Below, in pieces: positions 50,966 to 60,861 of a DNA stretch of 64,000 bases. The stretch spans positions 1-64,000 of the forward strand of contig JBKPDV010000032.1 of assembly GCA_046728075.1 (NCBI GenBank), given 5' to 3'. Every line of letters starts with the position of its first letter. Within the stretch, counting starts at the first letter, position 1. The notes beneath the pieces are model-generated. The model saw only the letters and a list, made by a program, of their open reading frames with translations, was not told the origin of the DNA and did no database searches. A program made the translations under genes and the position numbers. The stretch comes from JBKPDV01 sp046728075. Its GTDB lineage: Bacteria; Acidobacteriota; Thermoanaerobaculia; UBA5066; Gp7-AA6.

Positions 50966-53505
50966 CGCAGGCCTTCTACCAGTTCCAGGCTCGTGAGGAT
51001 TCGCTGATAGGCGTAGGCGTAGCTGCGGGTGTCGGGCGTCATCACGATGTTGTCGATCGAAACCAGTCCGGAGCGATCCGCGGGCGCGATCGTCTTCCAG
51101 AGTTCCCGCCGGCCCGTCGCGATATCGATCTTGAAGACCCGGGCGGGCGTCTCGCGACTCGTATACGCATAGAGCGACTCGCCGTCGGCGCTCCAGAGGA
51201 TGGGGTTTTCGCGAGCCTCGGCACCGGCAAGCAGGCGCGGCGCACCGCCATCGATCGGGTAGAGCGTGATCTTCCAGTCAGGCGCGCGCGCGGCGACGAA
51301 GTGCCCGTCGGGAGAGATCGCCAGAAATCCGGGCGCCATCCCCTCGGGAGAAATGGGCCGCGCTTGCCCCCCGTCGAGATTCTGCACGTAAAGACGCAGC
51401 GAACCCGTTCCCGCGAATCCCAGAAACACGACACGTTTCCCATCCGGAAGAAGCCGGGCCGAGCCAATCGATGTGATCCCTTTGTGCTCGAGCGACCTCG
51501 GCTGGCCTGAGCCTGTCGGGAGCAACACGAAAGTCTCGGCCAACGTCGAGGTCTGCGAGAGAACCCAGCGTCCGTCGGCGGAAAGGCCGAGTCCGCCGCC
51601 GTCGCCGAGGCGCACCGCGGCGGAACCGTCGGTCGCCCTCAGGTAGATCGAGCCGTTGTTTCCTCCCCCCTCTCCCCACTCGTCGAACACGACGGTGCGC
51701 CCGTCCTTCGAGATCGCATCGACGTTGGGCCGATCCATCCAGGAAACCTCACGTTCCGCGCTCTCGCCGGCCGGCAGGGCAATCAGGCTCGAATTCCAGA
51801 AGTACTCGTTCATCAAAACCCGGCCGTCTTTCGCGATGTCGTGGAGGTAGAGACCGCCCGCCTCCCGCCGCACGGTCCGCAGGCGACCCGAAGCCGTGAC
51901 GGCGTAGACAGCGAACTTCTCGGTACCCTTCTGACCTCCGAACCAGATCTCACTGCCGTCGGGCCGCCAGGCCACGTTCCCGATAGAGCTCCACCCTTTC
52001 GAAACGGTCGTCGCTTTCCCCGACAGATCGACGGTCATGATGGTCCAGTCGTCCAGGCTGAAGGCCAGCCGGTCGCCGCGGGGGGAGAAGCGCACCGATT
52101 CGATCTCTGACGGAGACTCATAGAGGACCTTTCCGATGGGAAATTCGAGGCGGTTGTTTCCGCCGACCTTGTGCACGACGGCGAGCTCGCGGCCGTCGGG
52201 TGACCAGTCCGCCACCGAGACGTTTTCGAGAACTTCGCGCGGCGCTCCTCCCTCGAGCGGCACGCGAGCGAGTGTGCCCGTCGGCGTCCAGACCGTCTCG
52301 CGGCCAATACAGACGGCGAGCTCCCCGGTCGGGGATACGGCCAGAACGCGGGCTTCCGGAAGTTGGAGGCCGCGTGACTCGACGCTGCCTGCGCGCGTCG
52401 CAAAGATCCTTGCCGGCTCTCCTTCCCAGGCGGCCGAATAGACGATCGTCTGCCCGTCGGGAGCGAACCGCGCCGTATAAACCGTACCGCGCCGGAAGGT
52501 CAGGCGCGTGTAGGAGGGCGCCGAGGGCTTCCGTCGCACGATCGCGGTCGTGCTCCATCCGGCGAGGAGACCGAGCCCGAGCAAGGCCGCTGCCAGCAGC
52601 GGCTTGCGCCAGATCTGCCAGGGTGCCGAAGTGGCCTTGATCGCCGTGGCAGCCCCTGAGAAACCGGTCAGCGTCTCCAGGTCGAACGCGAGGTCGCGGG
52701 CGGACTGAAACCGCCGCTCGGGATTCTTCTCGAGGCAGTGACGGACAAGCCGCTCGAGCCCCGGGCTGATGTTCCGGTTGGTGACGGAGAGTTCGGGCGG
52801 ATCTTCTTTCAGGATCGCGGCCATGGTCTCACCGGCCGAGTCGCCTTTGAACGGGCGCTGGCCCGAGAGCATCTCGTAGAGGATCACGCCGAGAGCGAAG
52901 ATGTCGCTTCGGGCATCGGCTGGCTCGGTCTTGATCTGTTCGGGCGACATGTAGCCGAGCGTTCCCATGACCACGCCCGGCTCGGTAGCCGTCGGGAGAC
53001 TGGACGCTCTCCCGGAGCCCTCGGCCTGGGTGAGCTTGGCCAGGCCGAAGTCCAGGATCTTGACGCGTCCCTCTTTCGTCACAAAGACGTTCTCGGGCTT
53101 CAAGTCCCGGTGGACGATTCCTTTCTCGTGAGCGGCGGCCAAGCCATGGGCGATCTGGATCGCATAGTCGACCGCCTTTCGCGGAGAGAAGCGCCCCCCG
53201 GCGAGCTCCTCCCGCAGCGTCTCGCCTTCCAGCAACTCCTGGACGACGTAGGGCGCGCCCTCATGTTGGCCGATGTCGTAAACGATGGTGACGTTGGGGT
53301 GGTTGAGAACCCCGGCCGCGCGGGCTTCCTGCTCGAAGCGCTTCAGCCGGTCCGGGTTCTTCGAGAAGGAGGCGGGCAGGACTTTGATCGCGACATCGCG
53401 GCCGAGCCGGGGATCCCTTGCCCGATACACCTCGCCCATCCCGCCCGCGCCGAGCGGCGCGAGGATTTCGTAGGGACCGAGGCGACTGCCGCTCGAAAGA
53501 GTCAT
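50962..53505 (-). CDS. Membrane Ser/Thr kinase with TolB-like propeller (K6)
   Basis: 847 residues. Kinase domain 8-280: PLGAGGMGEVYRAR, Lys41, HRDLKPEN at 132, DFG at 152, GYMSPEQ. Helix at 302-322 (PLLAAALLGLGLLAGWSTTA). The outside part is the K3/K10 sub-type: LTFRRGTVYTARFAPDGQTI near 335, DWSPDGRELAVVHK and a final TPDTRSYAYAYQRILTSLEL. It starts 55 bp after the K7 stop in the same direction. The kinase half resembles K1 (SFSKNPDRLKRFEQEARAAG), while the outer half resembles K3. This is evidence of domain shuffling within the family. Confidence 0.9.
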   Translation of the reverse strand: MTLSSGSRLGPYEILAPLGAGGMGEVYRARDPRLGRDVAIKVLPASFSKNPDRLKRFEQEARAAGVLNHPNVTIVYDIGQHEGAPYVVQELLEGETLREELAGGRFSPRKAVDYAIQIAHGLAAAHEKGIVHRDLKPENVFVTKEGRVKILDFGLAKLTQAEGSGRASSLPTATEPGVVMGTLGYMSPEQIKTEPADARSDIFALGVILYEMLSGQRPFKGDSAGETMAAILKEDPPELSVTNRNISPGLERLVRHCLEKNPERRFQSARDLAFDLETLTGFSGAATAIKATSAPWQIWRKPLLAAALLGLGLLAGWSTTAIVRRKPSAPSYTRLTFRRGTVYTARFAPDGQTIVYSAAWEGEPARIFATRAGSVESRGLQLPEARVLAVSPTGELAVCIGRETVWTPTGTLARVPLEGGAPREVLENVSVADWSPDGRELAVVHKVGGNNRLEFPIGKVLYESPSEIESVRFSPRGDRLAFSLDDWTIMTVDLSGKATTVSKGWSSIGNVAWRPDGSEIWFGGQKGTEKFAVYAVTASGRLRTVRREAGGLYLHDIAKDGRVLMNEYFWNSSLIALPAGESAEREVSWMDRPNVDAISKDGRTVVFDEWGEGGGNNGSIYLRATDGSAAVRLGDGGGLGLSADGRWVLSQTSTLAETFVLLPTGSGQPRSLEHKGITSIGSARLLPDGKRVVFLGFAGTGSLRLYVQNLDGGQARPISPEGMAPGFLAISPDGHFVAARAPDWKITLYPIDGGAPRLLAGAEARENPILWSADGESLYAYTSRETPARVFKIDIATGRRELWKTIAPADRSGLVSIDNIVMTPDTRSYAYAYQRILTSLELVEGLR

Positions 53506-53560
53506 CCTGATTTCAGGAACACGCTTCGGCCAATTCTAGTCGAGCGATTGCGGACGCCAG

Positions 53561-55861
53561 CTACGCCGGAACGATCTTCTCGAGCAGCTTCGGAAAACGG
53601 GGATGCGCTCGCAGCGGATCGAAGGCGGCGCAGGTTCGGAACCACCAGGCGAGCGCGTTTCGCTCGTCGCAGCCGCGCTCCAGGCAGTCCAACGCCTCGG
53701 CCACGTTGCCCAGCGGAATATGGATGAACGCGAGGTGGAAAGGCGCGATGTACGAATCCACCGATCGCCGTTCGAGCTCTCGCAAGAGATCGAGCGCTTC
53801 CGCCCGGCGTCCCGCCGCGGCGTACACTCCGGCGAGCTGCGCGAGGTAGAACGCCTGCCGCCTCCCGGTCCCTTCGGCCGCCTTTTCCATCGAGGCGACC
53901 GCCTCCGCGTGTCGGCCGAGAAGCCGGCACGTTAGGCCCAGCCCCCAGGTCGGATAGAAAGCGTTGGGGTCGATGTGGAGCGCGCGGCGAAACTCCGCGG
54001 CGGCTTCCTCCATCCGGCGGGCGCCGAAGAACGCCCAGGCGACGTTGGCCTGCGCGTTGGCCGAGTGCGGCTCGAGATCCGCCGCACGTCGGGTGAGCTC
54101 GAGCGCCTCGTCGAAACGGTCGTTGAACGCGAGATTGAGCCCAAGCCACGAGTATCCGGCGGCGGCCCGGGGCGCCAACTCGATCGCGCGCCGGAGCTCT
54201 CGCTCCAGGCGGCCGAAATCCCAGCCGAAGTAGTGCTCGACCAAACCGAGCGAGACGTGGGCGTCGGCCGATTCGGGGTCGAGCTTGAGCGCCTTCTCGG
54301 CCGCGACGCGCGCCCGCTCGAACGCTTCCCGAGTGGAGATCCCGCCGTAGAAGCCGTAGATGCAGTAGGCGTCGGCCAGCCCCGTGTGCGCCTCGGCATA
54401 GGTCGGATCGATCGCGAGCGCCCGCTCGAATTCTTCGACGGCTTCGGGCGGCTCACGTCGGTTGAAGTGGTAGCGCCCCTTCAAATAGTGGTTGTACGCC
54501 TCGACGTCCGCGGTCCCCCGCGCCGACAGCCGCGCCTCTTCCGCGGGAAGCAACCGGACCTTGAGCGTCTCCGCGATCGCGCGTGCGATCTCGTCCTGGA
54601 CGGCGAAAACGTCTTCCATCTCGCGGTCGAATTTCTCGGACCAGAGGTGATAGCCGTCCGAGACGTCGATCAACTGAGCCGTGACCCGGAGCTTTCGCCC
54701 GGCCTGCCGGACGCTCCCTTCGAGCACGTTGCGGACCCCGAGCGCCGCGCCGATCTGGCGCACGTCTTCGTCGCGCCCCTTGAACGCGAACGAAGAGGTG
54801 CGGGAAGTGACGCGAAGCGCGCGGATCGCCGAGAGCGCGTTGATGATCTCCTCCGTCATTCCGTCGCTGAAGTACTCGTTCTGCTGGTCCGGGCTCAAGT
54901 TGCGAAAAGGGAGGACCGCGACGGTGGCGGCAGAAGCGGCGGCACCGGAGCCCGGGCTTCCCGCCGGGCGCCCGGTTCCGTCGGAACGCGCGTGCGAACC
55001 CGCGCCGGCCTCGCGTTCCAGGACGCGCAGCGCGAAAGCGAGGTCCCTGGCCGACTGAAACCGCTCCTCGGGTCTCTTCTCGAGACAATGGAGCACGAAA
55101 TCTTCCAGCTCGGGCGCCACGGGTCGGTCCGGCCGAGAAAGGGAGGGAGGAGCATCCCGTATGACGGCGACGAGAGACTCGACGTCGCTGTCGCGCCGGA
55201 ACGCGCGTTCGCCGGCCAGCATCTCGTAGAGAATCGCTCCGAAGGAGAAGAGATCGGCCCGGTGATCGGCGGGAGCGCCTCGAGCCTGTTCGGGAGACAT
55301 GTAGCCCGCGGTGCCGACGATCCATCCGGGTTGGGTTCCTCCCGCAGTCGGCGCGTTCGCTTCCGTCGGCCCCGAGCCCGCCGGCCCGGATGCCTTGGCC
55401 AGGCCGAAGTCGAGGATCTTCACCAGACCCTCGCGCGTCACGAAGACGTTCTCGGGCTTCAAGTCGCGGTGGACGATCCCTCTTTCGTGCGCGGCCACGA
55501 GCCCCTGCGCGATCTGCAAGGCGTAGTCGAGCGCCTTTCGCTGAGGGAGGGCAGTCGCGAGCTTCTCGAGCAGCGTCTCCCCCTCGAGAAGCTCCATGAC
55601 TGCGTAGACGACGCCGCCGTCCCGGCCGAAATCATGGATCGCCAGGATGTTCGGATGCGAGAGCGCGGCGACCGACTTTGCCTCGCGCTCGAAACGCAAG
55701 AGCGCCTCGGCGTCGCCGGCCAGGTTCTGCGGCAACACCTTGACGGCGACGTATCGATTCAACCTCGTGTCCCGCGCCTTGTACACCTCTCCCATCCCGC
55801 CCGCGCCGAGCGGCGACAGGATTTCGTAGGGACCCAGACGCGAGCCGGCGGAGAGAGCCAT
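53561..55861 (-). CDS. Ser/Thr kinase with TolB-like domain and TPR, no membrane helix (K7)
   Basis: 766 residues. Kinase domain 8-283: PLGAGGMGEVYKAR, Lys41, HRDLKPEN at 131, DFG at 151, GYMSPEQ. Where the other complete kinases have a membrane helix, this one has a polar Gly/Ala/Ser linker (about 284-310), then a TolB-like domain from about 313 (VAVLPFRNLSPDQQ, FSDGMTEEIINAL) and TPR units to the end. It is therefore probably cytoplasmic, unlike K1 with the same domain set. About 100 residues shorter than K1. It is 51 bp downstream of the amidohydrolase gene and 55 bp upstream of K6, all co-directional. Confidence 0.88.
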   Translation of the reverse strand: MALSAGSRLGPYEILSPLGAGGMGEVYKARDTRLNRYVAVKVLPQNLAGDAEALLRFEREAKSVAALSHPNILAIHDFGRDGGVVYAVMELLEGETLLEKLATALPQRKALDYALQIAQGLVAAHERGIVHRDLKPENVFVTREGLVKILDFGLAKASGPAGSGPTEANAPTAGGTQPGWIVGTAGYMSPEQARGAPADHRADLFSFGAILYEMLAGERAFRRDSDVESLVAVIRDAPPSLSRPDRPVAPELEDFVLHCLEKRPEERFQSARDLAFALRVLEREAGAGSHARSDGTGRPAGSPGSGAAASAATVAVLPFRNLSPDQQNEYFSDGMTEEIINALSAIRALRVTSRTSSFAFKGRDEDVRQIGAALGVRNVLEGSVRQAGRKLRVTAQLIDVSDGYHLWSEKFDREMEDVFAVQDEIARAIAETLKVRLLPAEEARLSARGTADVEAYNHYLKGRYHFNRREPPEAVEEFERALAIDPTYAEAHTGLADAYCIYGFYGGISTREAFERARVAAEKALKLDPESADAHVSLGLVEHYFGWDFGRLERELRRAIELAPRAAAGYSWLGLNLAFNDRFDEALELTRRAADLEPHSANAQANVAWAFFGARRMEEAAAEFRRALHIDPNAFYPTWGLGLTCRLLGRHAEAVASMEKAAEGTGRRQAFYLAQLAGVYAAAGRRAEALDLLRELERRSVDSYIAPFHLAFIHIPLGNVAEALDCLERGCDERNALAWWFRTCAAFDPLRAHPRFPKLLEKIVPA

Positions 55862-55912
55862 CGGAACTCAGGGATTGTACTGATGGAGCGGTAAGCGGAG
55901 AGTCCCTTCGAA

Positions 55913-57586
55913 CTAGCGGTCTGACGTAAACCCCGGCCCCCGCAAAACGCGGCCCGGGCGGGCGGCGGTGATGCGTCCTTGGTCCACGACGAGCTGACCA
56001 TTGATGGCGACGAAGGGAATGCCTTCGCAGTAATGAGCGGGGTCCGCGTAGGTCGAGCGTTCTCGGACGGTCTCGGGATTGAAAGCGACGAGGTCAGCCA
56101 TCATGCCCGCCTTCAAAATTCCGCGGTCTCGGAGCTTCATACGCGAGGCCGGCAGAGAGGTCATTTTCCGAATAGCCTCCTCGAGCGGCAGGAGTTTTTC
56201 CTCGCGGACGTACTTGCCCAGGATCCGCGCCGTTGTCCCCCACGCGCGGGGGTGAGACTTCTCCTGTGACAGCGGACCGTCGATCGCTCGCGCGCCCGCG
56301 TCGGTGCAGAAGGAGACGTGCGGATGCGCGAGGGCGGCGCGGACGTCCGACTCGCTCGTGATGAACTCGATCTTGCCGGCGTTGGCGTGATCGGCGATCA
56401 CCAAGTCGATCAAGGCGTCGATCGGATGTTTTCGCTCTTCGAGCGCAATCGCGGCCAGCGTCTTGCCCTCGTATTTCTTCCAGCTCGGATTGAGAATTTG
56501 CACGATCAGGATTCGGGTGGCACGGCCGGCGTTCCAACCCGGATCGCGCCGGAGGAGATCCGACTTTACCCGCGCCCGCGCGGCGGGTTCCTTGAGCCGC
56601 GCGAGAAGCTTTTCGGTGCCTCCTTCCCGAGCCCAGATCGGCAGGCTCGCGTCGAGGCCGTTGGCGCTTGCCGTGTAGGGGTACTGGTCTGCCCAGATTT
56701 CGAGCCCGTCCGCTCGAGCTCTCTCCAGGCGCTTCAAGATGGCGGGCATGTGAACCTTTCGCCCCGCTGTTTTCAGGTGGTAGATCTCCGCCGGGATCCG
56801 AACCTCCCGCGCGATTCGAAAGACCTCGTCGAGGCTCCGGTCGATCCCGTTGCCTTCCGAGCGCTGGTGCGTGATGTAGATGCCACCATAGCGGGCAGCC
56901 ACCCGGGCGAGCGCGAGGATCTCCTCCGTCGACGCGAACCGGTCCGGCACGTACGCGAGCGAGGTCGAGAGACCGAACGCGCCCTCCTCCATGGCCTGAG
57001 CGACCGCGGCCTCCATGGCTTTCAACTCCTCGGATGTTGCGGGCCGGTTGTCTTTCCCGATCACGAGATCCCGCACGCTGCCCGCCCCGACGAACGTCCC
57101 GAGATTGATGGCAGGATGCGCGCGCTCGAGAGCCTGGAAGTAGCCGGCGAGTGTCGTCCAGTCCGGTGTGACGCCGTAGTGCTCCCAGAAGTCGCGCCGC
57201 TCCGCGATCATCCGCGCATTGACAGGCGCGATGGATGTTCCCTCGCCGGTCAGATCGGTCGTGATGCCCTGAGTGATCTTGCTCGCCGCCCGGTTGTCGA
57301 CGAGCAGGAAGTACTCCGACTGCCCGAGCATGTCGATGAACCCCGGACAGACGATGAGCTTGTTCGCGTCGATCCGCCGCTTCGTTTCCGCATTCGCGAG
57401 TTCTCCGACGGCGTCAATTCGGTCTCCGGCGACGCAGACATCGGCGCGAAACGCCGGCGAGCCGGTGCCGTCCACGACGCGGCCTCCGGCAAAGAGAATG
57501 TCGCACCGCGTCGGTTGGGCCTGCGCCGCGAGCCCAGGGATCGAAAGGCAAACAATGGCTATCAGCGCGAGAGACGCTCGCCTCAC
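55913..57586 (-). CDS. Exported N-acyl-D-amino-acid deacylase-like amidohydrolase
   Basis: 557 residues from GTG 57586, chosen because AAGGGG lies 5 nt upstream and a signal peptide (LALIAIVCLSIPGLAAQAQ) follows; an ATG 78 nt upstream is possible. Amidohydrolase family 3 features: LFAGGRVVDGTGSPAFRADV, VCPGFIDMLGQSE (the usual HxH appears altered here), GGIYITHQRSEGNG near 258, EIYHLKTAG near 290 and VSFCTDAGA near 440. In D-aminoacylases the first metal motif is HSH; here it reads DMLGQSE, so metal binding or activity may differ. It lies between a small hypothetical gene and K7, all in the same direction. Confidence 0.82.
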   Translation of the reverse strand: MRRASLALIAIVCLSIPGLAAQAQPTRCDILFAGGRVVDGTGSPAFRADVCVAGDRIDAVGELANAETKRRIDANKLIVCPGFIDMLGQSEYFLLVDNRAASKITQGITTDLTGEGTSIAPVNARMIAERRDFWEHYGVTPDWTTLAGYFQALERAHPAINLGTFVGAGSVRDLVIGKDNRPATSEELKAMEAAVAQAMEEGAFGLSTSLAYVPDRFASTEEILALARVAARYGGIYITHQRSEGNGIDRSLDEVFRIAREVRIPAEIYHLKTAGRKVHMPAILKRLERARADGLEIWADQYPYTASANGLDASLPIWAREGGTEKLLARLKEPAARARVKSDLLRRDPGWNAGRATRILIVQILNPSWKKYEGKTLAAIALEERKHPIDALIDLVIADHANAGKIEFITSESDVRAALAHPHVSFCTDAGARAIDGPLSQEKSHPRAWGTTARILGKYVREEKLLPLEEAIRKMTSLPASRMKLRDRGILKAGMMADLVAFNPETVRERSTYADPAHYCEGIPFVAINGQLVVDQGRITAARPGRVLRGPGFTSDR

Positions 57587-57627
57587 CGCGCCCCTTCGAC
57601 GAGGAAGAGGCACGAAATCATCGCGCT

Positions 57628-58053
57628 TCAGGAATTCGAGACCTCGGGGCGAGAACCGTAACAAGCGCGGAGAAGCTCACGGCTCTCGACATGACGGAGC
57701 CGGCGCCGGCCGCCGGTCTCTTCACGGATCACGCGGACCTCCCGGATGCGGGTGGTGAGGACACGATTCCCGAACTCCAGGTGCAGGCCGCAGGCGGCGA
57801 CGACGTTGGTGCGGATCACGCTGCCGCCCCAGGTGCATCCCGAGATCGAGATCCGAACCGGCGACAGACCTTGCCGGTCGAACCAACCGCCGCGGACACT
57901 GTAGGTGGCGTCTCCGTGAACGCGGATCGAATAGACGGAGTTCTCCGTGGTCACGAGGACTTCGTCTCCGCTCTTCAAATCCGATTTGCCGACAGACGAA
58001 GCGCGGCGGACCTGCCCGAGGATGGCGTTGACCGTCCGAAAGAACGCGATCAT
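57628..58053 (-). CDS. Small protein of unknown function (141 aa)
   Basis: Not recognised. ATG 58053; no strong ribosome site. The central part is beta-rich: LKSGDEVLVTTENSVYSIRV, GDATYSVRGGWFDRQGL, ISISGCTWGGSVIRTNVVAA and CGLHLEFGNRVLTTRIREVR. Two Cys and many Gly suggest a compact barrel or SH3-like fold; the C-terminus is Arg-rich. No signal peptide or helix, so it is probably cytoplasmic. It lies between K8 (127 bp upstream) and the amidohydrolase (41 bp downstream) in the same direction. Confidence 0.65.
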   Translation of the reverse strand: MIAFFRTVNAILGQVRRASSVGKSDLKSGDEVLVTTENSVYSIRVHGDATYSVRGGWFDRQGLSPVRISISGCTWGGSVIRTNVVAACGLHLEFGNRVLTTRIREVRVIREETGGRRRLRHVESRELLRACYGSRPEVSNS

Positions 58054-58180
58054 CGGGACCAATTCTCGCTCATTATCCGTTGTCTTTCGAACTGCGGCGG
58101 TGCTCCCGCCCGCCGCTTTCCCGGTTGCCCGACGGGCTGAGGCTGCGAAATGGCTGCCAGGTTCTTTTCGCCATTTGCGT

Positions 58181-60859
58181 TCACTTGAGGTCTGCCACCC
58201 AGATGTCCCCTTCGGTCGCCGTTTCCGTATAGGTGATCCAACGATTGTCCTGGGTGATTCCCAGACTGAGACCGATTCCATAACCCCCGATGGAAAAGAG
58301 CAGTTGCGACCGCTTCGTCGAAAGATCCACGAGCGAAACCCCACGGGCGTCGCGCACGAGGAGCCGCCGGCTGTCGGCGAGCCAAATAGGGATTTTCCAC
58401 AGTCGGCTTGGTCCCGCATCGAGACGCTCGAATCGGTTCTCGGGAATCGAATAGACGACGACGGAATCGACTGAGCCATCCGGGTTCGCGGCGATGCCCG
58501 CGAGCGAGCGGCCGTCGCGGGACCAGGAGAGGGGCCAGAACTGTTGGGGCCCGCCGATCGGCGGCATCGAATGTGCGGGATGCGGGAAACCGCCCGATCC
58601 TACGTCGATCGAGTACCAGCCGCCGTCTCCGCCGACTGCCTTGGTGACGATCTGCTTTCCGTCGGGCGACCAGACGGGAAAGTTTGCGGATCCGGTCACG
58701 GCCGCTAGCCGCTCGAGTCCGCTTCCGTCGGGCCGGATCGTCCAGAGCCCATAGGCGCCGCTACGATCCGAGTAGAACGCGATCGTCTTTCCGTCGGGCG
58801 ACCAGCTCGGCCCCCGATCCCGAAAGGCATCGTCGGTCAACCGGCGAAACTCCTTTCCATCCATCCGCGATACGAAGAGATCTTCCTGGCCTCCCGTCTC
58901 AATGAAGGCGACCCACTGGCCATCGGGCGAAACCTGATGGTCGCGAATTGGCTGGTTCGTCTTCAAAACGGGAAGAGGAGCTCCGACGATCGTGCCTAAA
59001 GCGGCATCGAATCCAATCTTCAGGAGCGTCGAGCGCCAGTCGAGGCTGGCAAAGGCGAGCCGTCGCCCGTCGCGCGAGAAGCTCAACTGTCCGCTCCAGA
59101 GCGATGGCGTCGTCATCGGTTCAGGCTCCCCGAGCACGCGTCCGGATCTTTCGTCGATCCGCACGCGCCAGAGGTTCATCGTGCCTCCTCGATTGCTCGA
59201 GAAGTAGAGAAACCTGCCGTCCGGTGACCAGGTCGGGCTCCAGTCGAGGGGCGCATCGTTGGTGATGTCGATGCCCGGGCCGGTCAGCTCCGAACCGTCG
59301 GCGGCAACGGTCCAGAGGTCTCGCTGTCCGGTCGAGCCTCGCAATCCCCAGTAGGCGATCCGGTGGCCGTGCGGAGACCAGCTCGGCTGCATGCAGTCGC
59401 CCGCCCGGGAGACTTCCCGTCGGCGGCCCGTCTCGAGATCGACGGCCCAGAGCCCGCCAACCCGGCTCGCTCGGTCGGTCGGAAAGAAGAAGGAGCCGCT
59501 GGCGACGGCGATCTCGCGTCCGTCGGGCGACCAGGTGGGGTTGTAGCCGAAGTCGGTGACGCGCTTGACGGACTCTCCCGTGGAGCCCATGACGAAGATT
59601 CCACCGCCGGCTCGCTCCGAGCGAAACGCGATGCGCTCGCCATCCGGAGAAAACACCGGCTGCCAATCGTCAACCGTCGAGTCCGGCGTGAGCGCAACCG
59701 GATTTCGCCCTCCGACTCGAAGCATGTAGAGGCTTTTGCGCCCCGCCTCGTCACGGACATAGACGACGTTCTTTCCATCCGGAGAGAGCGTCGGCGAGGA
59801 CTCGACGCCGGGAGCGTCCGTGAGTTGGAGGAACGAGACCGGCCGGGATGCACGCTCGACGGAAGGGTCGCCGATGCGAGTGCGCCGACCCGCGACGAAT
59901 GCGGCCGCTGCTACAGCGGCGATCGCCAGAATCGTCAACGGAACGAGGATGCCGGTTCGGCGCCGCTTCCGCAAAGGCTCGACGGCCGCGGCCGGGCCGC
60001 TCGGCACCGCGCCTCCGATGACTGTTTCGAGGGCGAACGCGAGATCGTGAGCCGTGTCGAACCGCTCCTCCGGCCGTTTCTCGAGACAATGGCGGAGAAT
60101 TCTCTCGATCGGCGCGGCGAATCGGCCCGAAGGCTCCGCCAGCTCCGGCGGATCTTTCTGCGCGATCGCCGCCATCGTCTCGGCCGCCGACTCGCCGCGA
60201 AAGGCGCGCTCGCCCGTGAGCATCTCGTAGAGAACGCATCCGAGTGAGAAGATGTCCGAGCGCGCGTCGGCGGGCTTGCCTCGAACTTGTTCAGGCGACA
60301 TGTAGCCCACAGTCCCCATGACAGTGCCCGGCTCGGTCGAAGCGGCGACGGTCGGTGACTGCGTGTTCTCGAGGTCGCGCGCGACGACCTTGGCGAGCCC
60401 GAAGTCCAGGATCTTCACGCGCCCTTGGAAGGTCACGAAAAGGTTCTCCGGCTTCAGATCGCGATGGACGATTCCCTTCTCGTGCGCCGCCCCGAGCCCC
60501 TGCGCAATCTGCAGCGCGTATTCGAGCGCACGGCGTTGAGGAATCGGCCCCTCGGCCAACCGCTGGCGCAGCGTCTCGCCCGTCAACAGCTCCGTCGCCG
60601 CGTAGGTGATGCCGCCGTCGCTGCCGAGATCGTAGATGCCGAGGATGTTCGGATGCGAGAGCGCGGCGACCGCTTTCGCCTCCCGCTCGAAGCGCTCGAG
60701 GGCCTCGGGATCCGAGGCGAGTTTTTGCGGCAGAACCTTGATCGCAACATCCCGGTCCAGCCGCGTATCGCGGGCTTTGTAGACCTCGCCCATTCCACCC
60801 GCCCCCAGGGACGACAAGATTTCGTAGGGTCCTAAGCGAGTTCCTAGCAAGGCCGCCAT
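58181..60859 (-). CDS. Membrane Ser/Thr kinase with WD40/TolB-like beta-propeller (K8)
   Basis: 892 residues from ATG 60859 (MAALLGTRLGPYEILSSLG). The frame is open further upstream, but that part is the leader repeat and antisense of K9. Kinase domain 8-280: Lys41, HRDLKPEN at 132, DFG at 152, GYMSPEQ. Helix at 302-324 (GILVPLTILAIAAVAAAAFV). The propeller has at least eight PD40 units, for example SPDGKNVVYVRDEAGRKSLY, WSPDGREIAVASG, WSPDGRFLYFSSNRGGTMNL and WSPDGKTIAFYSDRSGAYGL. The ATG lies 2 nt after the stop of the broken kinase start, suggesting translational coupling to it. Confidence 0.9.
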   Translation of the reverse strand: MAALLGTRLGPYEILSSLGAGGMGEVYKARDTRLDRDVAIKVLPQKLASDPEALERFEREAKAVAALSHPNILGIYDLGSDGGITYAATELLTGETLRQRLAEGPIPQRRALEYALQIAQGLGAAHEKGIVHRDLKPENLFVTFQGRVKILDFGLAKVVARDLENTQSPTVAASTEPGTVMGTVGYMSPEQVRGKPADARSDIFSLGCVLYEMLTGERAFRGESAAETMAAIAQKDPPELAEPSGRFAAPIERILRHCLEKRPEERFDTAHDLAFALETVIGGAVPSGPAAAVEPLRKRRRTGILVPLTILAIAAVAAAAFVAGRRTRIGDPSVERASRPVSFLQLTDAPGVESSPTLSPDGKNVVYVRDEAGRKSLYMLRVGGRNPVALTPDSTVDDWQPVFSPDGERIAFRSERAGGGIFVMGSTGESVKRVTDFGYNPTWSPDGREIAVASGSFFFPTDRASRVGGLWAVDLETGRRREVSRAGDCMQPSWSPHGHRIAYWGLRGSTGQRDLWTVAADGSELTGPGIDITNDAPLDWSPTWSPDGRFLYFSSNRGGTMNLWRVRIDERSGRVLGEPEPMTTPSLWSGQLSFSRDGRRLAFASLDWRSTLLKIGFDAALGTIVGAPLPVLKTNQPIRDHQVSPDGQWVAFIETGGQEDLFVSRMDGKEFRRLTDDAFRDRGPSWSPDGKTIAFYSDRSGAYGLWTIRPDGSGLERLAAVTGSANFPVWSPDGKQIVTKAVGGDGGWYSIDVGSGGFPHPAHSMPPIGGPQQFWPLSWSRDGRSLAGIAANPDGSVDSVVVYSIPENRFERLDAGPSRLWKIPIWLADSRRLLVRDARGVSLVDLSTKRSQLLFSIGGYGIGLSLGITQDNRWITYTETATEGDIWVADLK

Positions 60860-60861
60860 CT

